Positions 17,598 through 26,696 of a stretch of 64,000 bases of DNA are shown here, piece after piece; the first letter of the stretch is position 1, and every line of letters starts with the position of its first letter. The stretch comes from Sphingobium abikonense NBRC 16140 (GTDB lineage Bacteria > Pseudomonadota > Alphaproteobacteria > Sphingomonadales > Sphingomonadaceae), in the NCBI RefSeq assembly GCF_001598335.1, contig NZ_BCYT01000017.1, forward strand, positions 1 through 64,000. The letters run 5' to 3'. The translations under genes were made by a program, and so were the position numbers. The notes under the pieces were generated by a model that was not told where the DNA came from, did no database searches, and saw only the letters and a program-made list of their open reading frames with translations.

Positions 17598-18809
17598 ATG
17601 CCCAAGATTATCGATGCCAAGGTTATCATCACCTGCCCTGGTCGCAACTTCGTCACGCTCAAGATCATCACGGATGAGGGCATCTACGGCCTTGGCGACG
17701 CCACGCTCAACGGCCGTGAACTGGCGGTTGCCAGCTATCTGACCGATCATGTCATTCCCTGCCTGATCGGGCGCGATGCCCACCGGATCGAGGATATATG
17801 GCAATATCTCTACAAGGGCGCCTATTGGCGGCGTGGTCCCGTCACCATGACCGCGATCGCGGCGGTCGACATGGCCTTGTGGGATATCAAGGGCAAGATT
17901 GCGGGCCTGCCGGTGTATCAATTGCTGGGCGGGGCGAGCCGCGAAGGCGTGATGGTCTATGGTCACGCCAACGGCACCACGGTCGAGGATACCGTCAAGG
18001 TCGCGTTGGAATATCAGGCGCAAGGCTATAAGGCGATCCGCCTGCAATGCGGCGTGCCGGGCATGGCGTCGACCTATGGCGTGTCGAAGGACAAATATTT
18101 CTATGAGCCGGCCGACGCCGACCTGCCGACCGAAAATGTGTGGAACACCAGCAAATATATGCGGGTGGTGCCGGAACTGTTCAAGGCGGCGCGCGAGGCA
18201 CTGGGCTGGGACGTGCATTTGCTGCACGACATCCACCACCGCCTGACGCCGATCGAAGCCGGGCGGCTGGGCAGGGACCTGGAGCCTTACCGCCCCTTCT
18301 GGCTGGAAGACGCGACCCCGGCCGAAAATCAGGAAGCGTTCCGCCTGATCCGCCAGCATACGACCGCACCGCTGGCCGTGGGGGAAATCTTCAATTCGAT
18401 CTGGGACGCCAAGGATCTGATCCAGAACCAGTTGATCGACTATATCCGCGCCACCGTGGTCCACGCCGGCGGCATCACTCACCTGCGCCGCATCGCGGCA
18501 TTGGCGGACCTGTACCAAATCCGCACCGGTTGCCATGGCGCGACGGACCTGTCGCCGGTGTGCATGGCCGCAGCGCTGCATTTTGACCTCAGCGTGCCGA
18601 ACTTCGGCATCCAGGAATATATGCGCCATACCCCGGAAACCGACGCGGTCTTCCCTCACGCATATACGTTCGCGGACGGCATGATGCATCCGGGCGATCA
18701 GCCGGGTCTGGGCGTCGACATCGACGAGGAACTGGCGGCCGGATACGAATATAAGCGCGCGTTTCTGCCGGTAAACCGGCTGGAAGACGGAACCATGTTT
18801 AATTGGTGA
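17598..18809 (+). CDS. manD: D-mannonate dehydratase (enolase superfamily, ManD)
   Basis: 403 aa, cytosolic. It dehydrates D-mannonate to 2-keto-3-deoxy-D-gluconate with Mg2+. The catalytic residues of the characterised Novosphingobium enzyme are matched with an offset of one: R148 and Y160 (base dyad), D211 and H213 (HDIHH), E237 (WLEDATP) and E263 (VGEIFN). The sequence ends LEDGTMFNW, typical of the family. It stands in for UxuA, which is not seen in the window. It takes the product of the fructuronate reductase encoded three genes later. The start [10 protein letters not shown] follows a 14-bp gap after the GH3 pair. Confidence 0.95.
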   Translation: MPKIIDAKVIITCPGRNFVTLKIITDEGIYGLGDATLNGRELAVASYLTDHVIPCLIGRDAHRIEDIWQYLYKGAYWRRGPVTMTAIAAVDMALWDIKGKIAGLPVYQLLGGASREGVMVYGHANGTTVEDTVKVALEYQAQGYKAIRLQCGVPGMASTYGVSKDKYFYEPADADLPTENVWNTSKYMRVVPELFKAAREALGWDVHLLHDIHHRLTPIEAGRLGRDLEPYRPFWLEDATPAENQEAFRLIRQHTTAPLAVGEIFNSIWDAKDLIQNQLIDYIRATVVHAGGITHLRRIAALADLYQIRTGCHGATDLSPVCMAAALHFDLSVPNFGIQEYMRHTPETDAVFPHAYTFADGMMHPGDQPGLGVDIDEELAAGYEYKRAFLPVNRLEDGTMFNW

Positions 18810-18827
18810 TGCGCCAAGGCGGCGCCG

Positions 18828-18855
18828 ATGCGGGCGGCCTGCACGCCGCCCGCAT
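18828..18855 (+). other. Intercistronic hairpin between manD and exuT
   Basis: A perfect 11-bp stem (ATGCGGGCGGC at 18828-18838, complement at 18845-18855) has a 6-nt loop and no T-run. It lies in the 87-bp gap, the longest inside the rightward operon. The lack of a T-tract argues against a terminator; RNA processing or 3'-end protection of the upstream segment is possible. Confidence 0.6.
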
Positions 18856-18896
18856 TCATCGCTCCTGTCATGATCGCACCGCCCAAGGAGAATGAG

Positions 18897-20186
18897 ATGG
18901 CCACCATTCCCAAGCCATCGGGGAAAGTCCGCTGGATCGTCTGCGCGTTGCTTTTTGCAGCGGTGGTGCTCAGCTATATCGACCGGCTGGTCCTGCCGAC
19001 GCTCAAGCCCGATTTACAGGCGCGCTACGGCTGGAGCGAAAGCGGCTATGCTGACTTGGCCATCTGGTTTCAGGCGGGCTATGGCATCGCCTATGTCGCA
19101 TTCGGGCGATTGATCGACCGCATCGGGGCGCGCGCGGGTTATGCGCTGGCCGTTTCGCTCTGGACCATCGGCCATGTCGCGCATGTCTTTTTCACGTCGA
19201 CTGCTGGCATGTTGCTGGCGCGTATTCCTTTGGCGATCGGTGAGGCGGGCACCTTTCCCGCCGCGATCGCCGCGACCAATGAATGGTTCCCCAAGAAGGA
19301 GCGCGCGCTGGCGATCGGCATCTTCAACGCCGGGTCCAATGTCGGCGCGATCCTGACCCCTCTGGTGGTGCCGGTCATTGCCGTGACCTTGGGGTGGCGC
19401 TGGGCCTTCATCCTGACCGGATTGCTGACGGTTATCTGGTTGGCGGCGTGGCTCGGCTTCTACCGTCGGCCGCGCGAGAAGAAGGGCCTCAGCGCACAAG
19501 AGCTGGCCTGGATCGAAACTGATCCGGTCGAAGAACAGCGGCCGGTCAAATGGGCGACCCTCTTCAGTCACCGGCAGACCTGGGCCTATATGGCGGGCCG
19601 CTTCCTCATCGACCCGGTCTGGTGGACGTTCCTGTTCTGGCTGCCGGACTTTTTCAACAAGCAATATGGCGTCAAGATGCTGGACTTCGGCCCGCCCTTG
19701 ATCGCCGTCTATTTGCTTGCGGATGTGGGATCGGTCGCGGGGGGTTGGGCCTCATCACGGTTCATGGGCCGGGGCTGGAGCGTCAATCGGTCGCGCAAGA
19801 CGGCCATGTTCCTCGCCGCGCTTTGCGCAGTGCCGATCGCCTTCGCCGCGCACGCGCCCAGCATGTGGGTGGCGGTCGCGTTGATCGGCCTCGCCTGCGC
19901 TGGGCATCAGGGATTTTCGGCCAATCTCTATGCTCTTCCAGGAGATGTCTTTCCGCGGTGGATGGCGGGGTCCGTGGTGGGCCTCGGCGGATTGTCCGGT
20001 GCGATCGGCGGCATGCTGATGGCAAAATTCGCCGGCGTCATTCTGGAAACGGTTGGCAGTTACGGCCCGATCTTCCTGGTTGCCTCCTGCGCCTATCTGG
20101 TCGCCCTTCTGACCATTCACCTCATCATTCCGCGCTATCAGGTCGTTGTCGCCGATGTCACGCCCGGCCAAGGAGCTTCATCTTGA
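18897..20186 (+). CDS. exuT: Hexuronate transporter (MFS, anion:cation symporter type)
   Basis: 429 aa, 12 membrane helices. It would import glucuronate (and perhaps galacturonate) from the periplasm. ACS-type features are YIDRLVLPTLKPDLQ in helix 1, GRLIDRIGARAGYA in loop 2-3, EAGTFPAAIAATNEWFPKKERA near residue 115 and GHQGFSANLYALPGDVFPRW near 345. The start is the ATG at 18897 (MATIPKPSG) behind AAGGAGAATGAG; an upstream in-frame ATG would add a Pro/Ala-rich stretch without a ribosome site. It overlaps uxaC by TTGA. The name rests on family plus the uronate genes beside it. Confidence 0.88.
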   Translation: MATIPKPSGKVRWIVCALLFAAVVLSYIDRLVLPTLKPDLQARYGWSESGYADLAIWFQAGYGIAYVAFGRLIDRIGARAGYALAVSLWTIGHVAHVFFTSTAGMLLARIPLAIGEAGTFPAAIAATNEWFPKKERALAIGIFNAGSNVGAILTPLVVPVIAVTLGWRWAFILTGLLTVIWLAAWLGFYRRPREKKGLSAQELAWIETDPVEEQRPVKWATLFSHRQTWAYMAGRFLIDPVWWTFLFWLPDFFNKQYGVKMLDFGPPLIAVYLLADVGSVAGGWASSRFMGRGWSVNRSRKTAMFLAALCAVPIAFAAHAPSMWVAVALIGLACAGHQGFSANLYALPGDVFPRWMAGSVVGLGGLSGAIGGMLMAKFAGVILETVGSYGPIFLVASCAYLVALLTIHLIIPRYQVVVADVTPGQGASS

Positions 20187-21595
20187 CCAAAACCCTGCGT
20201 CTACATCCCGACCGCCTGTTCCCGTCCGACCCTGTGATGCGGGACATTGCGCGGCGGCTTTATGCGTCGGTCAAGGACCTGCCGATCATCAGCCCGCACG
20301 GCCACACCGATCCGCGCTGGTTCGCTTATGATCAGCCCTTCGCCAATCCGGCTGAATTGCTGATCATACCTGACCATTATGTATTTCGTATGCTCTACAG
20401 CCAGGGGGTGCCGCTGGAGGACCTAGGCGTACCAACGATTGATGGCAGTCCGACTGCGAGTGATCCACGCGCGATCTGGCGTCGCTTTGCCGAGCGCTAC
20501 CCCCTGTTTCGCGGGACCCCCTCGCGCTTGTGGCTCGACTGGGTGTTCGCCGAGGCATTCGGCATTGACGTGCGGCTGGAGTCGGGGACGGCGGATCATT
20601 ATTATGATGTGATCGATGCCGCGCTTGCGACCGATGCCTTCCGACCGCGCGCGTTGTTTGAACGCTATAATATCGAAGTGATCGCGACGACCGAGGGGCC
20701 GCTCGATCCGCTCGACCATCATCGCGCCATCCGTGAGTCCGGTTGGCGCGGCAAGGTCGTGACCGCCTACCGCCCCGACCCTGTGCTAGATCCCGATGAT
20801 CCGAAGTTCATCGACAATGTGCGCCACTTTTGCGCGATGACGGGCGAGGATGTCAGCTATGCCGGCTACCTGCGCGCGCATGAAAAACGCCGCGCCGATT
20901 TCCGCGCGGCGGGCGCGACATCGACCGACCATGGTCATCCCAGCGCCTTCACCGTGCACCTGTCTCCGCAAGATGCCGAAGCCCTGTTCACCAAGGTGAC
21001 AAGCGGGCCCGTGAGCGCGCGGGAGGCCGAGCTGTTTCGCGGGCATATGCTGGTACAGATGGCGCGCATGTCGATTGAGGATGGCATGGTGATGCAATTG
21101 CATCCCGGCGTGCATCGCAATCATAATGACGCCGTGCGCACGCGATTTGGCCGGGACAAGGGGGCGGACATTCCCACCGCCGGTGAATTTGTCGCCGCTC
21201 TCAAACCGCTGCTGGACCTATATGGCAATGATCCGCGCTTGACGCTCATCCTCTTCACACTCGACGAGGACGTCTACTCGCGCGAGTTGGCTCCTTTGGC
21301 TGGGCATTATCCCGCGCTGCGTCTGGGGCCGCCATGGTGGTTCAATGACAGCCCCGAAGGCATGCGCCGCTTTCGCGAACGGATGACTGAAACGGCCGGA
21401 TTTTATAACAGCGTGGGCTTCAACGACGACACGCGCGCTTTTTTGTCGATCCCGGCGCGCCATGACGTTGCCCGACGGATGGATTGCGGCTGGCTGGCGC
21501 AACTGGTCGCCGAACATCGTCTGGAGGAGGATGAAGCGTTCGAGGTTGCGCACGCCCTGGCCTATGATCTGGCGAAAAAGGCGTACAAATTATGA
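20183..21595 (+). CDS. uxaC: Glucuronate isomerase
   Basis: 470 aa, the same length as the E. coli enzyme. It isomerises D-glucuronate to D-fructuronate (and galacturonate to tagaturonate). It is an amidohydrolase-superfamily enzyme with ISPHGHTDPRWFAY near residue 33 (metal His pair), RLWLDWVF near 115, MQLHPGVHRNHND near 305 and GPPWWFNDSPEGM near 380. The start is TTG at 20183 overlapping the exuT stop (TTGA) with CCAAGGAGC upstream; longer frames run back into exuT and are rejected. It overlaps the next gene by ATGA. Confidence 0.95.
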   Translation: MTKTLRLHPDRLFPSDPVMRDIARRLYASVKDLPIISPHGHTDPRWFAYDQPFANPAELLIIPDHYVFRMLYSQGVPLEDLGVPTIDGSPTASDPRAIWRRFAERYPLFRGTPSRLWLDWVFAEAFGIDVRLESGTADHYYDVIDAALATDAFRPRALFERYNIEVIATTEGPLDPLDHHRAIRESGWRGKVVTAYRPDPVLDPDDPKFIDNVRHFCAMTGEDVSYAGYLRAHEKRRADFRAAGATSTDHGHPSAFTVHLSPQDAEALFTKVTSGPVSAREAELFRGHMLVQMARMSIEDGMVMQLHPGVHRNHNDAVRTRFGRDKGADIPTAGEFVAALKPLLDLYGNDPRLTLILFTLDEDVYSRELAPLAGHYPALRLGPPWWFNDSPEGMRRFRERMTETAGFYNSVGFNDDTRAFLSIPARHDVARRMDCGWLAQLVAEHRLEEDEAFEVAHALAYDLAKKAYKL

Positions 21596-23058
21596 TGCGG
21601 CTGTCGTCTGACAGTCTGGCATCGTTGCCCGTTGATGTGGAGCGCCCGACCTATGACCGTGCGGCAGTCAGGGCGGGCGTGGTCCATCTGGGCATTGGCG
21701 CATTCCATCGCGCGCATCAGGCTGCCATATTTGAAGATGCACTCAATGCCGGCGATTTGCGGTGGGGTATCATCGCCGCATCCTTACGATCGCCCGGCGT
21801 GCGCGACCAGATGATGCCGCAGGATGGCCTTTATACCATGCTGGTGCGGGATGGACGGGCGGATCTTGCACAGGTGATCGGTGCGGTCCGCCAAGTGATC
21901 GTCGCACCGGAGGACCCTCGGGCACTGCTGGCGGCGCTGGTGTCGCCCGATACGCATATCGTCACGCTGACCGTGACCGAGAAGGGGTACAAGCTCGACC
22001 CGGCCACTGGCTCCCTTATGGAAGATGACCCGCAGGTTGCCGCCGACCTGCTTTCCTTGCACGCGCCACAGACCGCGCCGGGCTATCTCGTCGCGGCCCT
22101 GGCATTGCGCAAGGAGGCTGGGCTCGCGCCCTTCACTGCGATCAGCTGCGACAATTTGCCGCATAATGGGCAGCGCCTGCGCGGTGCGGTCCTTGCGCTG
22201 GCGCAACGGCATGACCCCGCGCTGGCGGAATGGATCGAGGCGGAGGGCGCTTTTCCCGAAACGATGGTGGACAGGATTGTGCCCGCCACAACGGCCGACG
22301 ATATCGCCGCGCTGGCCGAACGTCTGGGTGTCGAGGATCAGGCGATGGTCAAGACCGAGCCGTTCCTGCAATGGGTGATCCAGGACTGGTTTTGCGGCCC
22401 GCGTCCAGCCTTCGGGGCGGGCGTTCAGGTCACGGCTGCGGTTGCGCCGTGGGAAGAGGCCAAGCTGCGCCTGTTGAACGGTGCGCATAGCGGTATCGCA
22501 TATCTGGGTGGATTGGCGGGGATCGAATATGTCCATGACGTGCTGGCGCTGCCCGAAGCCCGCTTTTTTGTCGAAGCCCTGTGGGATGAGGCGGAAACGA
22601 CGCTGACGCCGCCACCGGAACTGGATGTGGCGGCCTATCGCCGTGCTCTGATGGCGCGGTTTGACAATCCAACGCTGCGCCATCGAACGCGACAAATAGC
22701 CATGGATGGCAGCCAGAAACTGCCACAGCGGCTGCTCGCCACGATAGCGCACCGGTTGGAGGCGGGGCAGGGGGTGGACGCCCTGTCACTCGCGGTCGCG
22801 GCGTGGATCCGTTGGCAGGCCGGCGTGGATGATCAGGGTTCGAGGCATGAAGTGGATGATCCATTGGCCCATCCTATCGCCGAGGCGCTGTCCGGTGCAC
22901 ATGACAGTGGTGCGCGCGTCGATGCCATTCTGGGGCTTGGCGCGATCGTTCCGTCGACGCTGGCACAGCATGATGTGTGGAGGGAGACGTTGACCCAATG
23001 GTTGAGCGTCCTCGAAACCCATGGCGCGCGCGCCGCCTTGGCCAGATTTGCCGGATGA
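21592..23058 (+). CDS. uxuB: Mannitol dehydrogenase family oxidoreductase, probable fructuronate reductase
   Basis: 488 aa, NAD-dependent. It would reduce D-fructuronate to D-mannonate, joining UxaC to ManD. It shows polyol dehydrogenase family features: HLGIGAFHRAHQA near residue 31 (Rossmann region), TVTEKGY near 125, the substrate segment TAISCDNLPHNG near 180 and the catalytic Lys-Asn-His in KLRLLNGAHSG near 288. Family members act on mannitol, arabitol, tagaturonate or fructuronate; the position between uxaC and manD points to fructuronate. ATGATG at the start overlaps the uxaC stop. Confidence 0.88.
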   Translation: MMRLSSDSLASLPVDVERPTYDRAAVRAGVVHLGIGAFHRAHQAAIFEDALNAGDLRWGIIAASLRSPGVRDQMMPQDGLYTMLVRDGRADLAQVIGAVRQVIVAPEDPRALLAALVSPDTHIVTLTVTEKGYKLDPATGSLMEDDPQVAADLLSLHAPQTAPGYLVAALALRKEAGLAPFTAISCDNLPHNGQRLRGAVLALAQRHDPALAEWIEAEGAFPETMVDRIVPATTADDIAALAERLGVEDQAMVKTEPFLQWVIQDWFCGPRPAFGAGVQVTAAVAPWEEAKLRLLNGAHSGIAYLGGLAGIEYVHDVLALPEARFFVEALWDEAETTLTPPPELDVAAYRRALMARFDNPTLRHRTRQIAMDGSQKLPQRLLATIAHRLEAGQGVDALSLAVAAWIRWQAGVDDQGSRHEVDDPLAHPIAEALSGAHDSGARVDAILGLGAIVPSTLAQHDVWRETLTQWLSVLETHGARAALARFAG

Positions 23059-23106
23059 GATGCATCTTGCCCGCCTTCTCCGCCTGATGATGTTGTTGAA
23101 AGGTCG

Positions 23107-24339
23107 ATGATGAAACGCTGGTCCGCCCTGTTGCTGCCAATTGCACTGTCGGCGACGTCGATGGCGCATGCCAGGGATTGTTCGCCAAACTGGGTGTCCG
23201 CTTGGGCGTCGTCGCAATTCCGTCCGACCGGGGACGCGGAATTGCCGGCCGGCACGTTACGTGATCAGACTTTGCGTCAGATCGTGCGGCCTTCCGTCGC
23301 TGGCGATCGGATGCGGGTGCGATTTTCCAATGTCGCCGGGACGCAGCCCTTGCGCATTGCCGGCGCAAGCATTGCGAGGGCGCATTCGTCGCAATCGCCG
23401 ACAATTGACGCGGCCACATCGACGCCGCTGCTGTTTGATGGTCAGGCGGCCGTAATTATCCCCGCCGGTTCGGACTATCTGACCGACCCGGTGGAGATGC
23501 CCGCCAAGGCGCTGGAGACGATCGCCGTCTCGCTCCGTTATGACGGAGAGCCGGAACAGACATCGCATCCTGGTTCGCGCGCGACATCCTGGCATATGGC
23601 GGGCGATCATTTGCGCGACGAAAGGATGGAAGGCGCTGCGCATTTCGATCACTGGTTCAACCTGGCCGCGCTGGAGATTGAACGCTGCACGCCGGCGCGG
23701 TTGGTCGTGGCGCTTGGGGATTCCATCACCGACGGCAAGGGATCGACAACCAATGGCAACGACCGCTGGACCGATGTGTTGGCGGAGCGGCTACAGGCCG
23801 ACCCGCAGCGGCGCGGCATCGCCATCGTCAATCAGGGGATTGGCGGCAATCGACTGCTCAATGACGGGCTTGGCCCCAATGCGCTGGCACGGCTCGACCG
23901 TGACGTGCTGGCGCAACCGGGGGTCACGCATCTGATCGTGCTGGAAGGAATCAACGATCTGGGAACGCTGACGCGCGAGGCGCCCGTCAGCAAGGCGGAC
24001 CATGCCGCGCATGTCACCCGGATCATCGGTGCCTATCGCCAGATCATCGCGCGCGCGCGTGCGAAGGGCATAAAGGTGATCGGTGGAACGATCATGCCCT
24101 TTGTCGGCAATGGCTATTATCATGCCGACCGCGACAATGAAGCCGACAGGCAGGCGGTCAATGCCTGGATCAGGGCGCCGGGCCATTTCGATGCGGTGGT
24201 CGACTTTGACCGGGTCATTCGTGACCCCGCCAGGCCGGAGCGGTTGCTGCCTGCCTATGATGATGGCGACGCCCTGCATCCATCGCCCGCCGGCTATCGC
24301 GCCATGGGGGAGGCGGTGCCGCTCACGATGTTCGATTGA
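23107..24339 (+). CDS. Secreted SGNH/GDSL hydrolase (possible acetylxylan esterase)
   Basis: 410 aa. A signal peptide (MMKRWSALLLPIALSATSMAHA) is followed by an N-terminal beta-rich segment, then an SGNH hydrolase domain from about residue 198. Block I is ALGDSITDG, block II has IGGNR, block III GIND, and block V has Asp and His in DGDALHPSPAGY. All four catalytic and oxyanion residues are present. As the last gene of a glucuronoxylan operon, 48 bp after the fructuronate reductase gene, deacetylation of acetylated xylo-oligosaccharides is plausible. The family also contains lipases and other carbohydrate esterases, so the substrate is inferred. Confidence 0.82.
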   Translation: MMKRWSALLLPIALSATSMAHARDCSPNWVSAWASSQFRPTGDAELPAGTLRDQTLRQIVRPSVAGDRMRVRFSNVAGTQPLRIAGASIARAHSSQSPTIDAATSTPLLFDGQAAVIIPAGSDYLTDPVEMPAKALETIAVSLRYDGEPEQTSHPGSRATSWHMAGDHLRDERMEGAAHFDHWFNLAALEIERCTPARLVVALGDSITDGKGSTTNGNDRWTDVLAERLQADPQRRGIAIVNQGIGGNRLLNDGLGPNALARLDRDVLAQPGVTHLIVLEGINDLGTLTREAPVSKADHAAHVTRIIGAYRQIIARARAKGIKVIGGTIMPFVGNGYYHADRDNEADRQAVNAWIRAPGHFDAVVDFDRVIRDPARPERLLPAYDDGDALHPSPAGYRAMGEAVPLTMFD

Positions 24340-24368
24340 AGGGACAGCACGGCACGGCGGGCGGATTG

Positions 24369-25709
24369 CTATCGCGGATGAGAGACTTCCAGCCACGGCA
24401 GGATCATCGCACGGACGTCCACTCGCGCTTTCAGCCTGGCCGCCAGCAAGGCGGTGCCGCTTATCTTGCGCTGGACGAATAATGTGTCGGCCGGCGGTAC
24501 ATGCCAGGTGGACCGATCGGCCGCGATCTCGACGCCCTGTTGGCGCAGAAGGCTGACGAACGCGCGGTCGCCAAAATCGAACGATCCGGCCTTGCCCATT
24601 TCCCCGATAATGACCTCGATCATAGCATCCAGCCGGGAACGATGACGGGTGACGACGCCAGCGCCGATGAAGCCTGCGTTGACCAATGCATCGCGGACGG
24701 CGGCGCGATCTCCGGCCAGGCCGGCTTTCAGCAAGGTCCGGTAGGCGGCCATGGTTTCGGGTGCGACCGGCCGCGCGGCCCCGAAGTCGAGCAGGATCAA
24801 GCGTTCGCTTTCGGGCTGATAGCGATAATTGGCGAAGTTCGGATCAGTCTGCATCACGCCAAATTCGAACAGCTCGCGCAGGACCAGCGTGATCAATATG
24901 GTCATGACCCTGTCGCGCGTGGCCTGCGAAGCGGACTGCAATGTTTCGATCGGCTTGCCTGCCAGAAATGTCATGGCCAGCACCCTGTCGGTGCTGAACT
25001 CTGGATCGACATGCGGCACGACCACGTCATCCACGTCTGCAAGCAATTCCCCGAACCGGGTCATCTGACGCGCTTCGCGTTCATAGTCTGCTTCCTCGGC
25101 CAATTGGCGCTTGGCTTCAGCAAGCAAAGGGGTGATGTCGACTTCGCGCGGGAGCAAGCCTGACAGGCGCAAGAGCGTGGCGACATTGTCCACATCGGCG
25201 TCAATGCTTTCACGAACACCGGGATATTGCACCTTGATCGCCAATTCGCGCCCGTCCTGCGTGACGGCGCGATGCACTTGTCCGATCGAAGCGGCGGCGA
25301 TCGGCCGTGGTTCGAATTGGCGGAACCGGGTGCGCCAAACGGCGCCCCATTCGCGCGCCAGCACCCGTTGCAGCTGCGGCGGAGGCAGATGCTGGGCATT
25401 GTCGCGCAGGCGCGCCATGATATCGGCAAGTTCGGGCGGCAAGAAGTCGCCCGCGTCCATGGATATCATCTGGCCCAGCTTCATGGCCGCCCCGCGCAGA
25501 TGCGCCAGCCGGTCAGCGACCTTTCCGACATTGGCCGGCGTCAGCAACATGTCGCGCAGGCGCGGACGTTCGCCATCAGCCAGCCGCCGTGCGCCTTCGC
25601 CGATGATTCCGCCGGCCAGGCCGCCTGCCAGCCGCCCGAATTGTCCAAGCCGTTGCAGCCTGCCGCTGGGCACGGACCGGCCGGAACCCTTGCCCTTGTC
25701 ATCGCTCAT
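24369..25709 (-). CDS. ABC1/UbiB-family atypical kinase (AarF domain)
   Basis: 446 aa. ABC1 family features are the KxGQ motif (MKLGQMIS near residue 97), the Ala-rich loop ASIGQVHRA near 158, AIKVQYPGV near 179 (ATP-site Lys), a catalytic-type DPNFANYRY near 296 and LLDFGAAR near 318. Family members support ubiquinone synthesis or quinone/lipid handling. The usual DPHPGN is DPNFAN here, as in other stand-alone alphaproteobacterial members. The start is MSDDKGKGSG at 25709; an upstream in-frame ATG adds sequence overlapping the DUF427 gene and is rejected. It is the last gene of a three-gene unit with DUF427 and DCC proteins. Confidence 0.85.
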   Translation of the reverse strand: MSDDKGKGSGRSVPSGRLQRLGQFGRLAGGLAGGIIGEGARRLADGERPRLRDMLLTPANVGKVADRLAHLRGAAMKLGQMISMDAGDFLPPELADIMARLRDNAQHLPPPQLQRVLAREWGAVWRTRFRQFEPRPIAAASIGQVHRAVTQDGRELAIKVQYPGVRESIDADVDNVATLLRLSGLLPREVDITPLLAEAKRQLAEEADYEREARQMTRFGELLADVDDVVVPHVDPEFSTDRVLAMTFLAGKPIETLQSASQATRDRVMTILITLVLRELFEFGVMQTDPNFANYRYQPESERLILLDFGAARPVAPETMAAYRTLLKAGLAGDRAAVRDALVNAGFIGAGVVTRHRSRLDAMIEVIIGEMGKAGSFDFGDRAFVSLLRQQGVEIAADRSTWHVPPADTLFVQRKISGTALLAARLKARVDVRAMILPWLEVSHPR

Positions 25710-25713
25710 GCGA

Positions 25714-26208
25714 TCACCATCCCTGGCTGCCTGGAATGCCCTTGAACGGCCCGGCGACATGACTGGTGATCCAGCCACCATAGAAATCGCCTGGCTGTGG
25801 CGTGACTGTTTCGCCATCGACGGCACAGCGGTCGAATGGCCCCGCATAAAAGGCGACATGATCGCGTAGCATGACGAAGGCGCGGCTGGGATCGGGATAG
25901 CTCCAGCCGACGCGGGGAAGCACGATATCGCCGATCACCACGTCCCAATAGACGGCTGCGCCCTTCCACTCACAAAAAGAGCCGCCGCCCGCACGACGCA
26001 GGATGCCCGGCGCAATGTCGTCGGGAGGAATATAATAGCTGGGCGGGTGGCTGGTTTCGAGCGTGCGGATGGCCCGGCGGCTATCCGCGACGATGGTGCC
26101 GGCATGGTCGATAACGATATGCGCGGTCGAGGGGAGGGAGATTGCAGGACGCGAAAAGTCCCAGACGCTTTGCTGCCCCGGCTGCACAGGGTCGCGCCAG
26201 GGCCTCAT
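25714..26208 (-). CDS. DUF427 domain protein
   Basis: 164 aa, cytosolic. It matches the DUF427 (NTP_transf_9-like) fold: HIVIDHAGTIVADSRRA, LETSHPPSYYIPPDDI, FCEWKGAAVYWDV, WSYPDPS and the C-terminal FYGGWITSHVAGPFKG. These aromatic and His positions are the conserved pocket of the family, whose biochemical role is not established. The start MRPWRDPVQPG overlaps the stop of the DCC gene (ATGA). Four nucleotides separate its stop from the ABC1 kinase gene. The tight packing implies a single transcript for all three. Confidence 0.85.
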   Translation of the reverse strand: MRPWRDPVQPGQQSVWDFSRPAISLPSTAHIVIDHAGTIVADSRRAIRTLETSHPPSYYIPPDDIAPGILRRAGGGSFCEWKGAAVYWDVVIGDIVLPRVGWSYPDPSRAFVMLRDHVAFYAGPFDRCAVDGETVTPQPGDFYGGWITSHVAGPFKGIPGSQGW

Positions 26209-26570
26209 GCGCACTGTCGCCTTGCGCCCGCCAGCCTGTGCAGGCGAGGGCGGATTCTCAGAAAGACACGATAGCAACGTTCCAGCACGGCCAGGACCGC
26301 CTGATTTCGCGCGGCCAGCCCCAATGGTCGTAACAAGGGAATTGCCCGCCACATGGCTGCGAAAGCCGCCGCGCCGGACAGCAGCGTGCCATTTTCCATG
26401 GCATGAAAACGCTCCAGCAAGTCTGCGCGATCAATCGGGCATGCCGCACTATCCGCGCTCGTCGCATCGACAAACATAATCGCCCCGCGGCGATCAAGGC
26501 GGCGCATGAGGGCAATTTCCTTGCGGCACAAGGGGCAGTCGCCATCATGCCATATGATCAGGTCGGCCAT
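26205..26570 (-). CDS. DCC-family thiol-disulfide oxidoreductase-like protein (DUF393)
   Basis: 121 aa. The motif WHDGDCPLCRKEIALMRR near residues 7-22 is the DCC signature, a CxxC in a thioredoxin-like setting, followed by FVDATS. DUF393 proteins are presumed redox proteins with few characterised members. It is the first gene of the DUF393-DUF427-ABC1 unit. The start MADLIIWHDGDC begins exactly where the family does and sits only 6 nt after a TATATA element, so it may be translated from a leaderless mRNA. Confidence 0.85.
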   Translation of the reverse strand: MADLIIWHDGDCPLCRKEIALMRRLDRRGAIMFVDATSADSAACPIDRADLLERFHAMENGTLLSGAAAFAAMWRAIPLLRPLGLAARNQAVLAVLERCYRVFLRIRPRLHRLAGARRQCA

Positions 26571-26576
26571 CCCGCC

Positions 26577-26604
26577 TATATAGGAAACGAAGACCCGATG
26601 TCAT
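26577..26604 (-). promoter_or_regulatory. Candidate promoter giving a leaderless mRNA
   Basis: On the minus strand ATGACA (26604-26599) is followed by a 16-bp spacer and TATATA (26582-26577). The ATG of the DCC gene begins 6 nt beyond the -10 element, where transcription would normally start. There is no space for a Shine-Dalgarno sequence. Confidence 0.5.
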
Positions 26605-26696
26605 CGGCGCAGCATAAATCTGGAAGTCCTGCACCCGCGTGAAGGCAGGCGATCCGAACAACGCTCTCAAGTCCGAAGAAACCGCGATGCGGAAGT

